64,000 nucleotides of DNA from Hypericum androsaemum. Its lineage: Eukaryota; Streptophyta; Magnoliopsida; Malpighiales; Hypericaceae. This document shows positions 1-12,311 of the stretch, piece after piece. Numbering within the stretch: the stretch's first letter is position 1; each line of letters begins with the position of its first letter. The stretch spans positions 13,933,001-13,997,000 of the forward strand of contig OZ023192.1 of assembly GCA_963995505.1 (NCBI GenBank). Reading direction: 5' to 3'. The position numbers and the translations under genes are program-made. The notes under the pieces were generated by a model. The model worked only from the letters and a program-made list of their open reading frames with translations. It was not told the DNA's origin and ran no database searches.

Positions 1-930
1 TGAATTGTTGGCTTCCTAGCAATCGAATATCCTTAGGAAGGTTCATGTCAAGACAAGAGTAGCAAGGATAAGATTAAGCCCATATTGAGAAGTAGTTCTT
101 GCTTTTCAAAATCTCATAATTTAATTAAGTGATTGCTAGGTACGGGACCAAGAGAACACATGAGTAGTTGAGGGAACATGCTCTTAGTAACCGAACCCCA
201 TCTGTATATTAAAAAGGTTTTAGCTAACTTATGAGTCTAACCGAGTGATGTGCTTGCTGCCAAAAATCTATTTTTGAAAAATCTTTTAGGCGAAGGGCAG
301 CAGTTAGGTCAATAAATTGGAGCAAAGCTCCTACCCGAGAGAAGAATGGAAGAAAGGTGTGTGGAATATGAAAATGTGTGAAAAAAAAATGTGAAAAATG
401 AAAAAAAAGAAGGAAGATTGAATATAAGTGGATGTGGAATGTACATAATGTGTTCAATATTATATGCGAATTGTGGTGTGTGAATATGAGGTATGAAAAG
501 ATCCATAAAAATAGAAAGGTGGATCTTGGTAGGGGTGAACTCCAGCCTAATCGGGATAAGCTCGGAAATCGTTGTAGGAAATCAAGTGAGCCATGGGGTT
601 GGTGTTGGACTCTGCATACTGGTCTACGAGTGAACTCCTAAGATGCCAATTGAGTGAAGCTAACCATTAATCTAAAATTATTTTGGGGCAAGGTGAAACG
701 ATGGAGCAATGTGGTCTTAATTATCTCTTCATGTCATGTGCTTCTTGCGGTACTGTTTTCAGTAATCTTCACTATTTTTTGAATGATAAAATTATGGAGA
801 ACTGCTTTGATTTGTGGCTGGACTTGAATTATGGAATTGAGCTAATATGAGGTTTTCTCTGAGTAGTTCACTGTTGCTAGGGGACCAATAATTTTTAGCA
901 TGAGGACAAGCAAGGAAATAAGTGTGGGGG
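1..930 (+). repeat. Probable non-coding 3' part of a Ty3/gypsy-type element
   Basis: No convincing coding sequence is present. The stretch contains an A-rich spacer (about 355-425) and ends in a purine-rich run, AAGTGTGGGGG (920-930), directly before TGTGATGAGC. That is the usual arrangement of a polypurine tract followed by a 3' LTR, and this spelling is familiar from plant gypsy elements. The start lies outside the window. Assignment to gypsy is from motif memory only; the small ORFs here look accidental. Confidence 0.4.
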
Positions 931-1400
931 TGTGATGAGCGTGTAAAATGCTCATGTGTTGTCGTAAAATTCGTTTAAGTGTAATCACGTTGTCATTTGT
1001 TTTCACCGTATCCAGCTAAGTCTTGTGTCATTTCTATGTGATCATGTCGTGGGAAGGTTGTCTATCGTGTGTCGTATGTTTTGGCAGGTATTTGGAGCAG
1101 TTCGTAAACGAGTGGAGCAACAATGAATAAGTAGAACAATAATGGAAGGACGACGAGAAGAGAAGAGAAACAACCTAGCGGGCGCTACCCACCCTAGCGG
1201 GCGCTACCCACCTAGTGATCGCTAGGTGGGAGAGTTATAGACGACGTCCGAAATTGACCCCTAGCGGCCGCTAGGTACATAGCGGTCGCTAGGTCCTGCG
1301 AGGCTGAACAAAATTCACTTCTTATTTAGTCAAGATTTCGATCCGTTTTAATTATATTCGACTTTTGGCCTCTTGTACACCACCTCTGACAAACAATAAT
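931..1400 (+). repeat. Putative LTR fragment with palindromic CTAGCGG motifs
   Basis: The segment begins TGTGATGAGC right after the purine tract. At about 1175-1295 it carries a cluster of near-palindromic motifs such as CTAGCGGCCGCTAG and AGCGGTCGCTAGG. The 3' edge is uncertain because no partner LTR lies in the window. No ORF. Confidence 0.35.
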
Positions 1401-1475
1401 CATAAGATGAGATTTGTGTACTTAAAGAGGGCATCATCAAGCTCTGTACCAGCACCAGTGCCAACGGTCCCGAGA

Positions 1476-2551
1476 GTAGTCCACGCCAAAAGATCGGCAA
1501 AGTTTAATTGCACCGAGTTTAAGAGATGGTAACAAAATATGTTGTTCTACTTGACAATGCTCAACCTGGTTCGGTTCTTGAAGGAAGAAGCTCTGAAGGT
1601 GGCAGAAAATGAGGTTGATCAACAGAAGATCAATGCCCTATATGCATTGAGTCACGATGACTTCCTGTATCGTAACTATATCCTGAATAGATTAGACGAC
1701 ACCCTTTACAATGTCTATGTAGGTGCCAAAACTGCTAAAGAATTGTAGAATTTCCTGGAGAAGAAGTACAAGACGGAGGATGCCGGAATGAAGAAATTCA
1801 TCATCGGGAGATTCTTTGATTTTCAGATGGTGGATTCCAAGAAGGTCATAGACCAAGTTCAAGAGCTACACCTGATTCTGCATGAGATTCACTCCCAAGG
1901 CATGCAACTCAGTGAGTCCTTCCAAGTGGCTGTACTAATTGAGAAGCTACCCCTCTTATGGAAGGATTTCAAGAACTACCTCAAGCATAAGAGGAAGGAC
2001 ATGGGGCTGGAAGACCTAATCATGAGACTGAGGATCGAGGAAGACAACCAAAAGTCTGAAGTCAAGACCAGTAGGACCAACTCTGAGGCTAAGGTACATC
2101 TCGCTGAAAGAGGTACCGGCAAGAAGAGGAAGAAGCCCAAAAATAAGCAGGAGAAGCAAGAGCCAAAGCAAAAGAAGGCTAAGAAGATCAAAGACAATTG
2201 CTACAACTGTGACAAGCCCGGTCACATGGCAAAAGATTTTCATCTTCCAAAGAAGGACAATCATGAGAAAGCTAATCTGACTGAGGACCTGTCTGAGTTA
2301 CATTCATCCGCCGTGGTATTTGAAGCCAATTTGGTGGATAACCCAAGAGAGTGGTTCATCGACACAGGGATAAACCGCCACAACTGCTCAGACAATGAGA
2401 TCTTCTCGATCTATACCCCGATCAACGGGCGAAAGTTATTTATGGGTAACTCCGCAACTTTTCCCGTAGTCGAACTAGGCAAGGTGGTGCTAAAGCTGAC
2501 CTCTGGAAAAGAGCTGACCCTCAAGAATGTGCTGCATGTCCCAGACATTGT
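1476..2551 (+). pseudogene. Truncated Ty1-copia gag-protease fragment
   Basis: The reading frame runs through the copia-type gag domain, a basic stretch, a CCHC zinc knuckle ([14 protein letters not shown], with the last cysteine changed) and the start of the aspartic protease ([12 protein letters not shown], where the usual DSG is DTG). It ends in the conserved LHVPDI region at about 2551. Two in-frame stops break gag: TAA near 1532 and TAG at 1746-1748. Integrase, reverse transcriptase and RNase H are absent. The 3' break falls beside a 10-bp direct repeat (CATTGTTATC) separated by a short T-rich filler, suggesting illegitimate repair. Confidence 0.8.
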
Positions 2552-4130
2552 TATCTTTTTTTTTGGGGTGGAAAGTAACATTGTTATCTGAAAAGTACAA
2601 TAACACAGTTTGGACTCAATGGTTTGGAACAATTTGCATTTGGCTCAATACAATATTAGTCATTTATCACAGGGCATTCAGTTTCGAATAACTCTCATGA
2701 ACACTTGCTGATTTGTCCATTGGAATATGGAAGAAGAGTTTTGTGCATTTTATTTTTCCAGAAATCACTAGTATCTGGATACTCGCTAAAATGATTAACA
2801 CATGTTTGACGTAGAAAAAAATTATAGTATTAATTGCGGGGCGTGGAAGTGGAAATGTATCGTCGTGGAGATTGAACCCCGATCCTCTCACTTGTTTAGA
2901 AGAGGTTTTATGTTTGAAGTTGCACTTGTGATGCAACTTCACCTTTTTGTTTTGTTTTCTTTCGGTTTTTAGCTTCAGCTTTTTTGTTAATCTGAGAAAA
3001 GGTTGTAATTGTAACTTGTAATCGCTGAACTAATCATCTCAAGGGATGACCAAGCTTCAGATTTTCTCAAAGTTATTAACAAAATTGAAATTGGATTTGG
3101 TTTATAGGTTCGTTGATTATAATTTTGCAAGAGTAGACGATAATGTTATAAAGTAGTCCACGAATAGTAGACACACTTGATACAATTAGAAGAACAATTG
3201 GGTGACAAAGACTTATATTCTACATAACATATTGCATGTTATGCCTTTAATTATATATTTACATATACAATATTTTATTGTGCGTAATAAAATTTTAGGT
3301 CTAATTTTTTTTCTAATCTCCATTAACAGCTTATAACCTTTCGTTTGCTTCACGGAGTTGTATTCACCTTTCTCGGGTATTTCAACTCTTGTCCAACTTT
3401 TCAAATGCTATGTATTACAAGATTCATTTTTTTAGGGAAGACAAATGTAAACTATAGCTTACTGCTCATGATTCTAACTTTAGTTTACTCATAACGGTGT
3501 CAATGCAAGTCGATTACAAATATTTAAAACCCCAATAATTTAAATTAAGTCCGACAATGTTTGAATGTAAAACATAGAAAATAACTTCAAAGAAACTACC
3601 AAATAATTAATAAAAATTAATCTAAGTAATAAGAGAATTGAATTCAAATTCTAAGATTAAAATCTAATGAGTGTAAAAAATATCATTAGAAGAGCGAATA
3701 GAGACCGAGATAGTGCTAGGAGGTTAGAAAAAACAAGAAGCTACGAGAGCAATTAGAATAAGTTCATTTTTTGGGTGAAAATGGAGGGATAAGTTCCCAT
3801 ATATAAATACAAAAATAAAACACAATTCTATCCTAACTAACATCATGTCCGCAATCCAACCTCATGAACAAAAGTTCCTCTAGTTCATCATCATGGTGAC
3901 TACTACTTGGCGCAGGATCCTCTTTTTCGAGGTTGCGCTCGTCAGTCTCAGTAAAATTTTTTTGCAATAAAATTTCAAAGAAAAAATCTGAAAAAATGAA
4001 AGAGCACATCGACACCCGCCTTAACATCGATACCGCTATATACGAAGAAGAAAATGACTAATATTGGTTAGTTAGTTACTACAGTCCAAAAGCATCGGTT
4101 AAATTGTAAACCAGAAGTCAAATTCAACTG
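2552..4130. other. AT-rich intergenic stretch, nothing recognised
   Basis: Searched on both strands for coding domains and terminal repeats; only short chance ORFs are visible. The right end approaches the promoter of the next gene. Confidence 0.5.
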
Positions 4131-4417
4131 CCCAAAAAAACTACCATTCCCCCTTCTTCCTCTCTAGTCAATCCACATTCCGAAGCTTTTCTCTTTTACC
4201 CCTCTCTCTCTCTCTCCCTAAAGATACCCCACCAATGCTTTTCCCTTTTTCGAGCCTTCTCTCTCTCTCTCTACCCCTTGAAACCAACAAGCTTATAAGC
4301 CACTCTCTCTCTCTCTCTCTCTAGTGAAACAACTAAGCAATGACAATGGAAGTGAAGTTCTTGAAGAGCTAAAAAAAACCCATCTCCCAAAAAAAGTGCA
4401 ACAAAAGAATTCAAACA
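4131..4417 (+). promoter_or_regulatory. CT-rich leader of the 4418 gene
   Basis: Several CTCTCT tracts (about 4200-4325) lie directly upstream of the start codon. Pyrimidine-rich leaders like this are common in plant 5' UTRs. The transcription start is not determined. Confidence 0.4.
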
Positions 4418-7341
4418 ATGGAAGAGCAAGGTTCGCCAGTAGGAGCTCCTCCATTGTTGAATGGCCAAAGAGACAATAACGACCACTGGAGGCACTTCGA
4501 CAACTCTGTCAATGCGGTGTCGTTCGGGTTCGTAGCCACGGCCATCCTCATCTCCATGTTCTTGGTCATGGCCATCTTCGAGAGGTTCCTTAGGACCAAC
4601 TCCTCTGGTGTGACCGAGCATGGCCACGACCTTGAGACCCAGATGGGTTTCAATCCCAAACTTGGCCACCCTTCTCCAAAGGTTAGTTCTTTAGCCTCCC
4701 ATTTGGTTAAAGTCTCAATCTTTTAACTCGAATCGAACCCGAATTAATAGGAGAGTTTGCGGTTGCTTTCCTCTTCTTTTCATTATTTTTCTTTCCCAAA
4801 CAGGTTACTGATGTTTTTTTTTGCAAAAGAATGCTCATGATGGTTTGGTCTGACAAAAGCTTTGTAAAGTTCCCTTTAGCTACCCTTAATTTGGGGCATC
4901 TTTATGATTATGGTTTTTACTTCCTTTTTGGTAATTTCACACCTTAGTGAGTTCCTAAGCAGTAATTAAGATTATCTACTTTTTGTATGAGTTCAGTTCA
5001 TGTCTAATTAACCTTATTCAGTGTTGCATTATTACATTCTCAAGTGTATCAGCTGCCATTGTAAAAAAAAAAATTTGTGCATGCCAATAGTTCCTCTCAA
5101 TATGTTTCATGGAAATGCACATTATATAGGTAGTAGGATTAACTTTTTTGTATATGCAAATTTTTACATCAATAGTTATATTTATCAGAGATTAAACATG
5201 GATCTCCATCAATTCATCGGGCGAAATGCCCTATAGGTGGATTAGCCCTTTTGTGTTTTACTTCTGAGATGCCAAAATTGTGGCACTTCGACTAGAATTA
5301 CATTTCCTCCATCCTGCATTCACGTTCTCTAGTCAAGAACTTGATTATTAGATGGCTGCAATGAGGACCCCTCCATCCAGGTATAGCTGTCTCATTAATA
5401 AACATATTGCTTAAAACACAGCCAAGTAGTCACAGGTGTAGATGTGTACTTTCCTGGTTGTCATAGTCCCTACAACTGTACATTTCTTGGTGTAAGCTCT
5501 AATATTCCGAATCGAGTATTGTCGGAAATTATTTTAAGGTATAACTATCCCAATAATTTTTTTTACATTCGTGAGGCTTAGAACCCTAGATCATCTTAAG
5601 AGAATATAAGTCCCTTATCACTTGGACCAACTCTCCGTGGTAGGGACACCACTTAACACTGAGCTTAATGGCACCAAACTATCTGTTCGCTTTGTGTTGG
5701 ACATGCTGCTATAATGGATCTAGACCTTGTTTTCTAACTCATACACCTGCAGAGTACAAAGATTGTGTCCATTGTTGCAATCAACTTCAAGGATTAGCCA
5801 TCTAGGCATTATGTTAGTATTTCTTTTGTTTTTGTAGTATCCTATGAATGGTCCTGCATGGTGTATTCCTTGTGTGGGTAAAACCATTTTCCATACCTTT
5901 TGAGGAGCACAAGAGGTCCACCCTCCCCATTGTTCAATTAGGAGGGGCTACCAATAAACACTTAGATCGACTGGTGCGGGCGTTTTTAGCTTAACTAGGT
6001 CTCGAATTCGAGTCCTTGAGAGCGCAGCAGTTTTAAATACTTGTTAGATGAGCTCTACTACCCTCCCCATTGTTCAATTTGGGGGGGGGAGGGAAGCTAG
6101 CTAATTCTCGTGTGGGGATAAGCCTTGGAAGTTGAATTGATAGTCATGTCAAATTATGAAACCTTGTCTAATATCAAGTTTTCAGGAAATTTGGTCCTGA
6201 TCTATGTACTAGAATCCTACCTTCTTTGATTAATTTGGTTGGTTGGTCATTGGGTTTAAGTTGCTTTAACCTGTTGTGGTGTCACCTATTGGCCTCTACT
6301 GTTGCACCTTTTAATCTTCTTGGGACAGGATTTCCTCAAAAATGATTTAAGGGTAGTCTTGGGGTCCAATGTTACAACTCGCAAGTCAACAGTTTTGTCT
6401 TTGTTTGTGGGCTGGTAGGTACCAAACACATTGGCTCCACTTGAAAAGAAGTCAAGATCTCAAAACTGACGTGACACTGAGTAACTTATAAGCCCTGATG
6501 GAATTTGGAAAAAATATAGTTGTTGGCTAAGTCAAAGTTCGTGCAAACTTCGGTCCGATGAGATTTCTTTTAGGGGTGAAGATTACCACATTGTCCACCA
6601 ATCCTTGACTACAAGTTGGTTTCTTTAATTATATCCATAACCAGTAAATCCTTCCTCCATTCATGGGATTTAGTCGCAAGCTACTAAGATCCAGCTGTTA
6701 TATGAATAAGATTCATTAAACTTCTGCATGACATTAATGTACCTTAAGTCACAATCCGATCATAGTACGTCTTGTCTGCTTAAAGAAAAGCCGAATCCCA
6801 CAAAACTAGTGGAAGATGTTGGAGCTTAAGCTTGGACATTGGAATTCTAAAATGGCCATCTTATATTAAAGCATATCTTATTCTAATAATTTTATGTTAT
6901 GTTTCCCATCTATGGGATACTGTAGTGAAACAGGGAACACAAATGGGCTAAAGTCAAATGCACATGGTCAGCTGTTAGGACAATGTCTGATCTTTTTTGC
7001 TAGGGTAGGTTGATTGGTTGTGTTAAGCCTTTCGTCAACCCGTCGCCCGTCGCGCTTTGACGCTAAGCACGCAACAGTTTCGTTGGTTTGAAAGTTCTTG
7101 AAGGTATTCATCTGATCTTCTTTTGTTTGCTCATCAGATGAGCGTGTACGCGAACGGAGTCTCAGTGTTGATGCCCGGTGACAACGTTCCCACCTTCATT
7201 GCGCATCCGGCCCCCGTCCCCTGCCCGCCCAAATGCAGTTCTAGCCATCATCAGCAGCGTCAATCTCCCCATCCATTTCCAGATCCACCTGCGGACTCGC
7301 ATGCCATTGCGAGCTCTTCATCTGCTTCCCAAGAAAGCTGA
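4418..7341 (+). CDS. Small membrane protein of unknown function, two exons
   Basis: Exons are 4418-4681 and 7138-7341, predicting 155 residues. The donor CCAAAG|GTTAGT and acceptor CTCATCAG|ATG are both in phase 0, so exon 1 (88 codons) reads directly into exon 2 (67 codons plus TGA). Residues about 34-53 form one hydrophobic helix (SFGFVATAILISMFLVMAIF) followed by basic ERFLR. Exon 2 begins with the well-ordered segment VSVLMPGDNVPTFIAHPAPV and then becomes a Ser/Pro/His-rich tail. I recall similar short plant proteins with the HWRHFDNSVNAVSFG block and the MPGDNVPTF block, but know no function and assign no symbol. The 2.46-kb intron holds two SINE-like insertions. The start is the first ATG after the CT-rich leader. 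Confidence 0.75.
5557..5643 (-). mobile_element. SINE-like element in the intron, minus strand
   Basis: On the minus strand the segment reads like a tRNA-derived SINE: an A-box-like GGTCCAAGTGATAAGGG, then a B-box-like GGGTTCTAAGCCTC, ending in an A run (T run 5557-5564 on plus). Target-site duplication not resolved. Confidence 0.45.
5940..6059 (+). mobile_element. SINE-like insertion with 20-bp target duplication
   Basis: A 120-bp segment is flanked by an exact 20-bp repeat (ACCCTCCCCATTGTTCAATT at 5920-5939 and 6060-6079). Inside is a Pol III B-box-like motif, AATTCGAGTCC, near 6006, and an A-box-like TAGATCGACTGG near 5963. It lies in the intron of the 4418 gene. A diverged relative is at 52009-52096. 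Confidence 0.6.
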
Positions 7342-8171
7342 ACCACGAAAACCTGGCGGCCTGCAAGTTCTAGTCCAGCAGCGATGGATCGAACACGAGG
7401 GAGCGGACATTGGACGTCGCTTCTCGTTGCATTCGGATCCGGAACTGGATCCAGATCAGTGCCTTATTGCTTGTGTATATACCATACCCTTAGTTTTTTT
7501 TATGGGTGAGCTGCTCCGAGAGAATGCTAGAGAAGATTCTGCGGCCATTCAGCTTCTTTCAATGCTTTTGTCCTGGTGTTTGCATTAAGCTAGGAAGAGA
7601 TCCGACAAGGGATGATTCTTTGGCCCACTTATATGGATCTATTTGTACGGACTTGATGGGTGTAATTATTCATGAGATTCGCAGCAAAATTCATTTGCCA
7701 GACCATTATTGTGAAGAGAAATGACTCACATGTGTCATACCCGTCCGTCTTGTTGGTCCAAGTAGTAAAGAACGATGGTGAAAAACTCGATTTGGTACAA
7801 GTGGTGAAGAATGTGGTCCACCAATGCCATTTGATTCAGGGGTGAAAGATGTGGTAAATGTAGTTGATATTTGACTTTATACCAATACTTTAAAATATGG
7901 TCAGATCGCGACTCGGGACCAAATTCGGATCATTTTTTCTATCTAAATCCAGATCGAACAATATGGATGACAGATGAGTTGTAAATTATTGTCAACTACT
8001 TGGATCGATCGGTAAAATATTGTTCAGGAAAAAAAATAACTCTGATATTATGAAAATATTTTTTTCTGAAAAATGTAGTTATGTTTTAAAGTAGCTGTCG
8101 ATTTTTTTAAGGACAATCTACAATAGCATATTAAATTCAGATTTATTGTTGGGTAATATAATAAAGGGATA
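7342..8171. other. 3' flank of the 4418 gene, nothing further recognised
   Basis: The first few hundred bases are probably 3' UTR. ORFs here (for example 7178-7588) overlap exon 2 in another frame and show no known domain. Confidence 0.4.
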
Positions 8172-8814
8172 AGTTTATTTTGGTACCCTGTAGTTTTATC
8201 TTTTTTGCATAGGGTACCATGTGGTTTCAAATTAGTATTTTAGTACCCTGTGGTTGACCACCAATTTTTCGGGCAGGTTTAGGGCAGCTACCCGTCTAAA
8301 TCTGCCCAAAATAACGTCGTTTTGAGACGACGTGGCGAAAGACTTTCCTAAGTTAAAGCTGACGTGTACTGTGATAAATTACCTATTCAGTACCTAAATT
8401 ATTTGTAATTTTTTAAAAATCCCATAACTCATCTAATTTATTGTTCCCTCTTACTCCCCTCCCCAGAAATCCCAATCCAAGGCCCTGCCTTCAAGCTCCT
8501 GTCATGGCGAAAACACACCGAGCCATGATTCCTGAGCTCGAAGACCATCCCGACCCCACCTCCACGAAACACCTCACCATACAAGCAACAACCTCACGGG
8601 CCCTTTCCAAGTTGCCGTTACCACCATGGATCTGGATTTTGCGGCGCCAGGGAGGCCACCACAGATATGGCTTGCTCCTGAGTCAACGAACCCAGGTCCA
8701 TCTCGAGGAGGATCCTCTGATTGGCGTCGGCGGGGCCTTGGATTGGGATTGAGAGAGAGAGAGAGAGCGAGAGAGAGAGAGAGAGGGAGGGAGGGAGGGA
8801 GGGAGGGAGGGAGG

Positions 8815-8856
<42 letters not shown>

Positions 8857-9463
8857 ACGACGGATCCAGGCGGCGGCGTTGCTTCTGGAGCTTCCCGGTC
8901 GGCGAATCCATGCGGCGTTAATATTGATAGGTAATTTAAAGGCTTATGGAGCTTCCCGGTCGGCAAATCCAAGCGGCGTTAATGTTGATAGGTAATTTAA
9001 GGGATTCTAGAGCTTCCCGGTCAGCGGATCCAGGCGGCGGCGTTGCTTCTTCCTTCGTCTCCGGCGAGCTTCCCTGTCGGAGATCTGAAGGGTTTAATTG
9101 AGCTGGCGGGTTTGATTGTTTCGTCTCCGGTGGGTTTAATTCAATCAAACTCATCTCATTAAACCAAAGACGACGGGTTTAATTGAGCTCACCGCCATTT
9201 CAGCAACTTTGTCCCCAAAAAGCTTTTCCCGTCATCGGGTTTGATTGTTTTTTCAGTTTAATTGAATTGAATTAAGTTTTCACAATGGCGGGAACTGAAT
9301 AGGTAATTTACCACGGTCCATGTCGACTTTAACTTAAGAAAGTCTTTCGCCACGTGTCTTCCACGTCGTTTCGGGCGGGTTTAGACGGGTACCTGCCCTA
9401 GACGTGCCCAAAAAATTGGTGGTCAACCACAGGGTACTAAAATACCAATTTAAAATCACATGG
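8172..9463. mobile_element. Long-TIR (Mutator-like) element with GC-rich cargo
   Basis: About 200 bp at 8180-8400 recur inverted at 9298-9463. Shared blocks include GTACCCTGTGGTTGACCACC, the palindromic GGGCAGCTACCCGTC region and AGTCTTTCGCCACGT. The terminal repeat carries the TAGTACCCTGTGG motif common in plant Mutator-like elements. The right end appears truncated, so no target duplication could be read. The interior is GC-rich and contains an unidentified 83-codon frame starting at 8504, plus a purine microsatellite. The same family occurs at 59667-60955. Confidence 0.65.
8751..8855. repeat. GA / GGGA microsatellite
   Basis: About 105 bp of GA dinucleotides with a central run of GGGA tetranucleotides. 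Arg/Glu- or Ser/Leu-rich ORFs across it are artefacts of the repeat. Confidence 0.95.
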
Positions 9464-9678
9464 TGGGACCAGATTCAGGCATGGAAAAACTTTTCCAGTT
9501 CAATCCTGGTAAGGTTAGAATGGAGAAAAAATAAAAAGTGGGAGGCGTGTGGTGGGAGGGGAATAAAGGTCTTTTAATTTTTTTTTCTTGGTAAGTGAAT
9601 AAGGATGGGTCCCGCCTGTTCAATTTAATTTTTTTCCCTGACTTTACTTTTTTTAAATAGAAAATCGATAACAAATAA

Positions 9679-10058
9679 CCCGACATATTATTCTATATAA
9701 TTAAACATATCATTTGATATAACTAGACATACTATTTAATATAATCGGGTACACCATTTAATATAATTTATATAACTGGGCATACTATTTAATTTAATCG
9801 GGCATACTATTTAATTTAACCTGACATACCGTTTAATATAAACGAATATACTATTTAATTTAATTGGCCCTACCATTTAATATAACAGGTTGTATCATTT
9901 AATATAATCGGACATACTATTTAATATATTCTGGTGTACCATTTAATTTAACCGGACATACTATTTAATATAATTGGACATACCATTTAATTTAAACGGT
10001 CATACCATTTAATATAACTAGTCGTACTATTTAATATAACTATTCGTACCATTTAATA
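9679..10058. repeat. 22-bp AT-rich minisatellite, about 17 copies
   Basis: A degenerate tandem array whose unit contains CATACTATTTAATATAAT followed by a variable four-base joiner. Unit length is almost always 22 bp, with one longer unit near 9770. No coding potential. Confidence 0.9.
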
Positions 10059-11896
10059 GTTGCTATTGCAGAACATCACAATCCAATTAAAGTTACCTCT
10101 ACTTTTATGAGCCTCAAATTGGTCTCAAATTCTAATTGATTAACAAACTGCCATCGTCCCTGCTCAAGCTTCTTCTACAGTCGACTCAAAATATACCAGT
10201 AATCGAATTAATTAGCACCAAGCGGGACGTAGAACCATCGTTCATCGTCCGCTCGTCCATCGTGGAGGTCAAGACGTGGACTAAACCACCATTCCTCTAC
10301 GAGTTGTAGTAGCCCACACGAGACCCATCAGTCATCAGGAGTGGACTAAACCACCAGCCTTTCTTAGGCCAATCCATGACAAAAGCGAAACCATCCTTGA
10401 CATTGCCAATCAGATCCACGATCTCTTGCAGGGGACAATAAGCTTCAAGATAAACCAAGCGTAGTCCTTGAGTTAGTACTCTTAGCACGCAATCGATAGG
10501 TGCACATCAAGGACTATTGTTAGAACTGCCAACTCGCTCTACTCCTTCTTCATGGTGGTCGGGAACGCTTTGTTTTTTTTTTATAGCTATATTGATTTTG
10601 ACGAGAACGGTGACATTGAAGCAATTTTCGCCTCAAGGCCCATTTAAGGAGTGAAAGAAGCCCAAGGATTTGTTCAGCAGCTTGGGCCTGTGAAATTGTC
10701 AATTTGAAGAAATCGGCCCATTTAAGGCGTGAAAGAAGCCCAAATTTTTTTAATAAAAAAATAATAAGGTTAATAATTCACTGCCCCTCAACGTTTGGGG
10801 TTGGATTCAATTGGGGACAAAACTTATCCCCACTGAAATGGATCAAGGTTTTAGACTTCTAGACACGATTTTTGATGACTGTTAGATCTGTAGACACAAT
10901 TTTTAATGAAATCTTCTCTGTAGAGACAATTTTTATGTTATCTCCACCCAATCCAAAATACGCTTCACCTGCTTCTAAATAAAAAAACACTGCGAATGTT
11001 TATATTTTTTTTGCCTTTTTTCACACATCCCAACCAATTACCATTTACCACTACTCCCATTTAATTTTTACCATCAGCCTAATTTCTCTTTCCAAGTTGC
11101 AACTTGCAAGGCATTCCATTTCCCTTTACAATTTCCAGGCATCTCCACGAAACATCCCTGTTTTGATTTCATTTTCCAAAAATATTATCACCATCATCTC
11201 TTATCAAATCTCACCTTCCATATCTCAAACATCCAAAACCTGCTACACCTCAAATCGAGGACGGAGTGGGCTGCCCTTCACGAGCGGAGGAGGAAGGAGG
11301 TGGAGGGCGTCCCTTCATGCACAAAGGACGAAGGACAGATCACGAGCGGATGAGAAAGGAGGTGGAGGGCGGCTTCGTGCCCTTGGTTGGAATTCAAGAA
11401 CCTGAAAATTGGGGACACAGAGACTGAGAATTGGGTCGCCGATTTGGAATTTTTTTGTTTTTAGGGTTTTTGATTTTCAATTTGAGGTCGACTAGGTCTA
11501 AATTTAAGGGTTTTTCATAAGTTCTGCTCGAACCGGCTTTTTTTGGTCAGAATGAGGCTAAAAATCACTCGGTCCGACCAAAAAATGGGCTGTTCGACCA
11601 GACTCCTTTTTGCCCTGAAAACGAGCCGCTGAGGTGAATGATTTACAGTCTGACCGATCAGATTACTGATCGAACCATATTTTTTAAAACTATGATTGTT
11701 AGTGTACTGGTTCCAATCCGAAATTGTTTGGACGAAAGTTGAATTATGGTGTGCAATATTCGGTTTTTTGCCCAATCAGATGTTCAAAGAAAAAGTATTA
11801 CCAAAATGGGATTTTTTTTAAGAGTTCCGGATCAGGTGTCCATTTCTTAGATCAATTTTTTTCGATTTCTCTCTCCTCAGATCCAAAAAATTGGTC
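10059..11896. other. Intergenic, no firm features
   Basis: A 64-residue minus-strand frame (10297-10488) looks protein-like (Trp/Gly/Asp-rich) but I cannot name it and it has no clear neighbouring exon. Near 10801 the sequence GGATTCAATTGGGGACA resembles one end of the Mutator-like family at 22572 and 44111, but no partner end was found. At about 11530-11695 there is a relic of the GGTCCGACC-type hAT MITE family. Confidence 0.35.
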
Positions 11897-11905
11897 AATT
11901 ATTTT

Positions 11906-12311
11906 AGGGTTGGATTAGGTACGGAATGCCACTATTCCGAACCGTTTGTAATGAAGACACGCGGAGATTTTTTTTGCAAATGCGCTAAAATACGGGACCA
12001 AAATAAAAAAAATCACGCACAAACACATGCCGGATACAAATGACATTATCACATAATTGCGTATGTCAATATCACATAACTACACATGCCAGTGTGACCT
12101 TTTTGCAAAAATGTTAAAATAGGAGGGACGAAAATGAAAAAAACTACGCGTGCCATTATCATCAACGGGGACTTGCCGTTTTCACAAAAATAAATGCCAT
12201 TATCACATAACAGCACTTGCCATTATCACATATCTGCACTTGTCGCTGCAGTCCCCTTTCACTCCAAATCGTTCGAAATCAATTCCTTCACTCCGTACCC
12301 AATTCCAAGCC
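11906..12311 (+). mobile_element. Mutator-like MITE, 9-bp target duplication
   Basis: The ends are AGGGTTGGATTAGGTACGG and, inverted, GGCTTGGAATTGGGTACGG. An exact 9-bp duplication, AATTATTTT, flanks it (11897-11905 and 12312-12320). The interior repeats blocks of the type TATCACATAACT with CATGCCA, and TTTTTGCAAAAATG. A second copy in the opposite orientation is at 57100-57475. Confidence 0.8.

Noticed and set aside
8574..8972. Ser/Leu- and Arg/Glu-rich ORFs across 8.6-8.9 kb
   Set aside because: They translate the GA/GGGA microsatellite.
10297..10488. 64-residue minus-strand frame with a protein-like composition
   Set aside because: I cannot match it to a family, it lacks flanking exons, and it may be chance or an old fragment; left only as a note.
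10801..10840. GGATTCAATTGGGGACA, similar to one end of the A/B Mutator-like family
   Set aside because: No second end, no satellite and no 9-bp duplication were found nearby.
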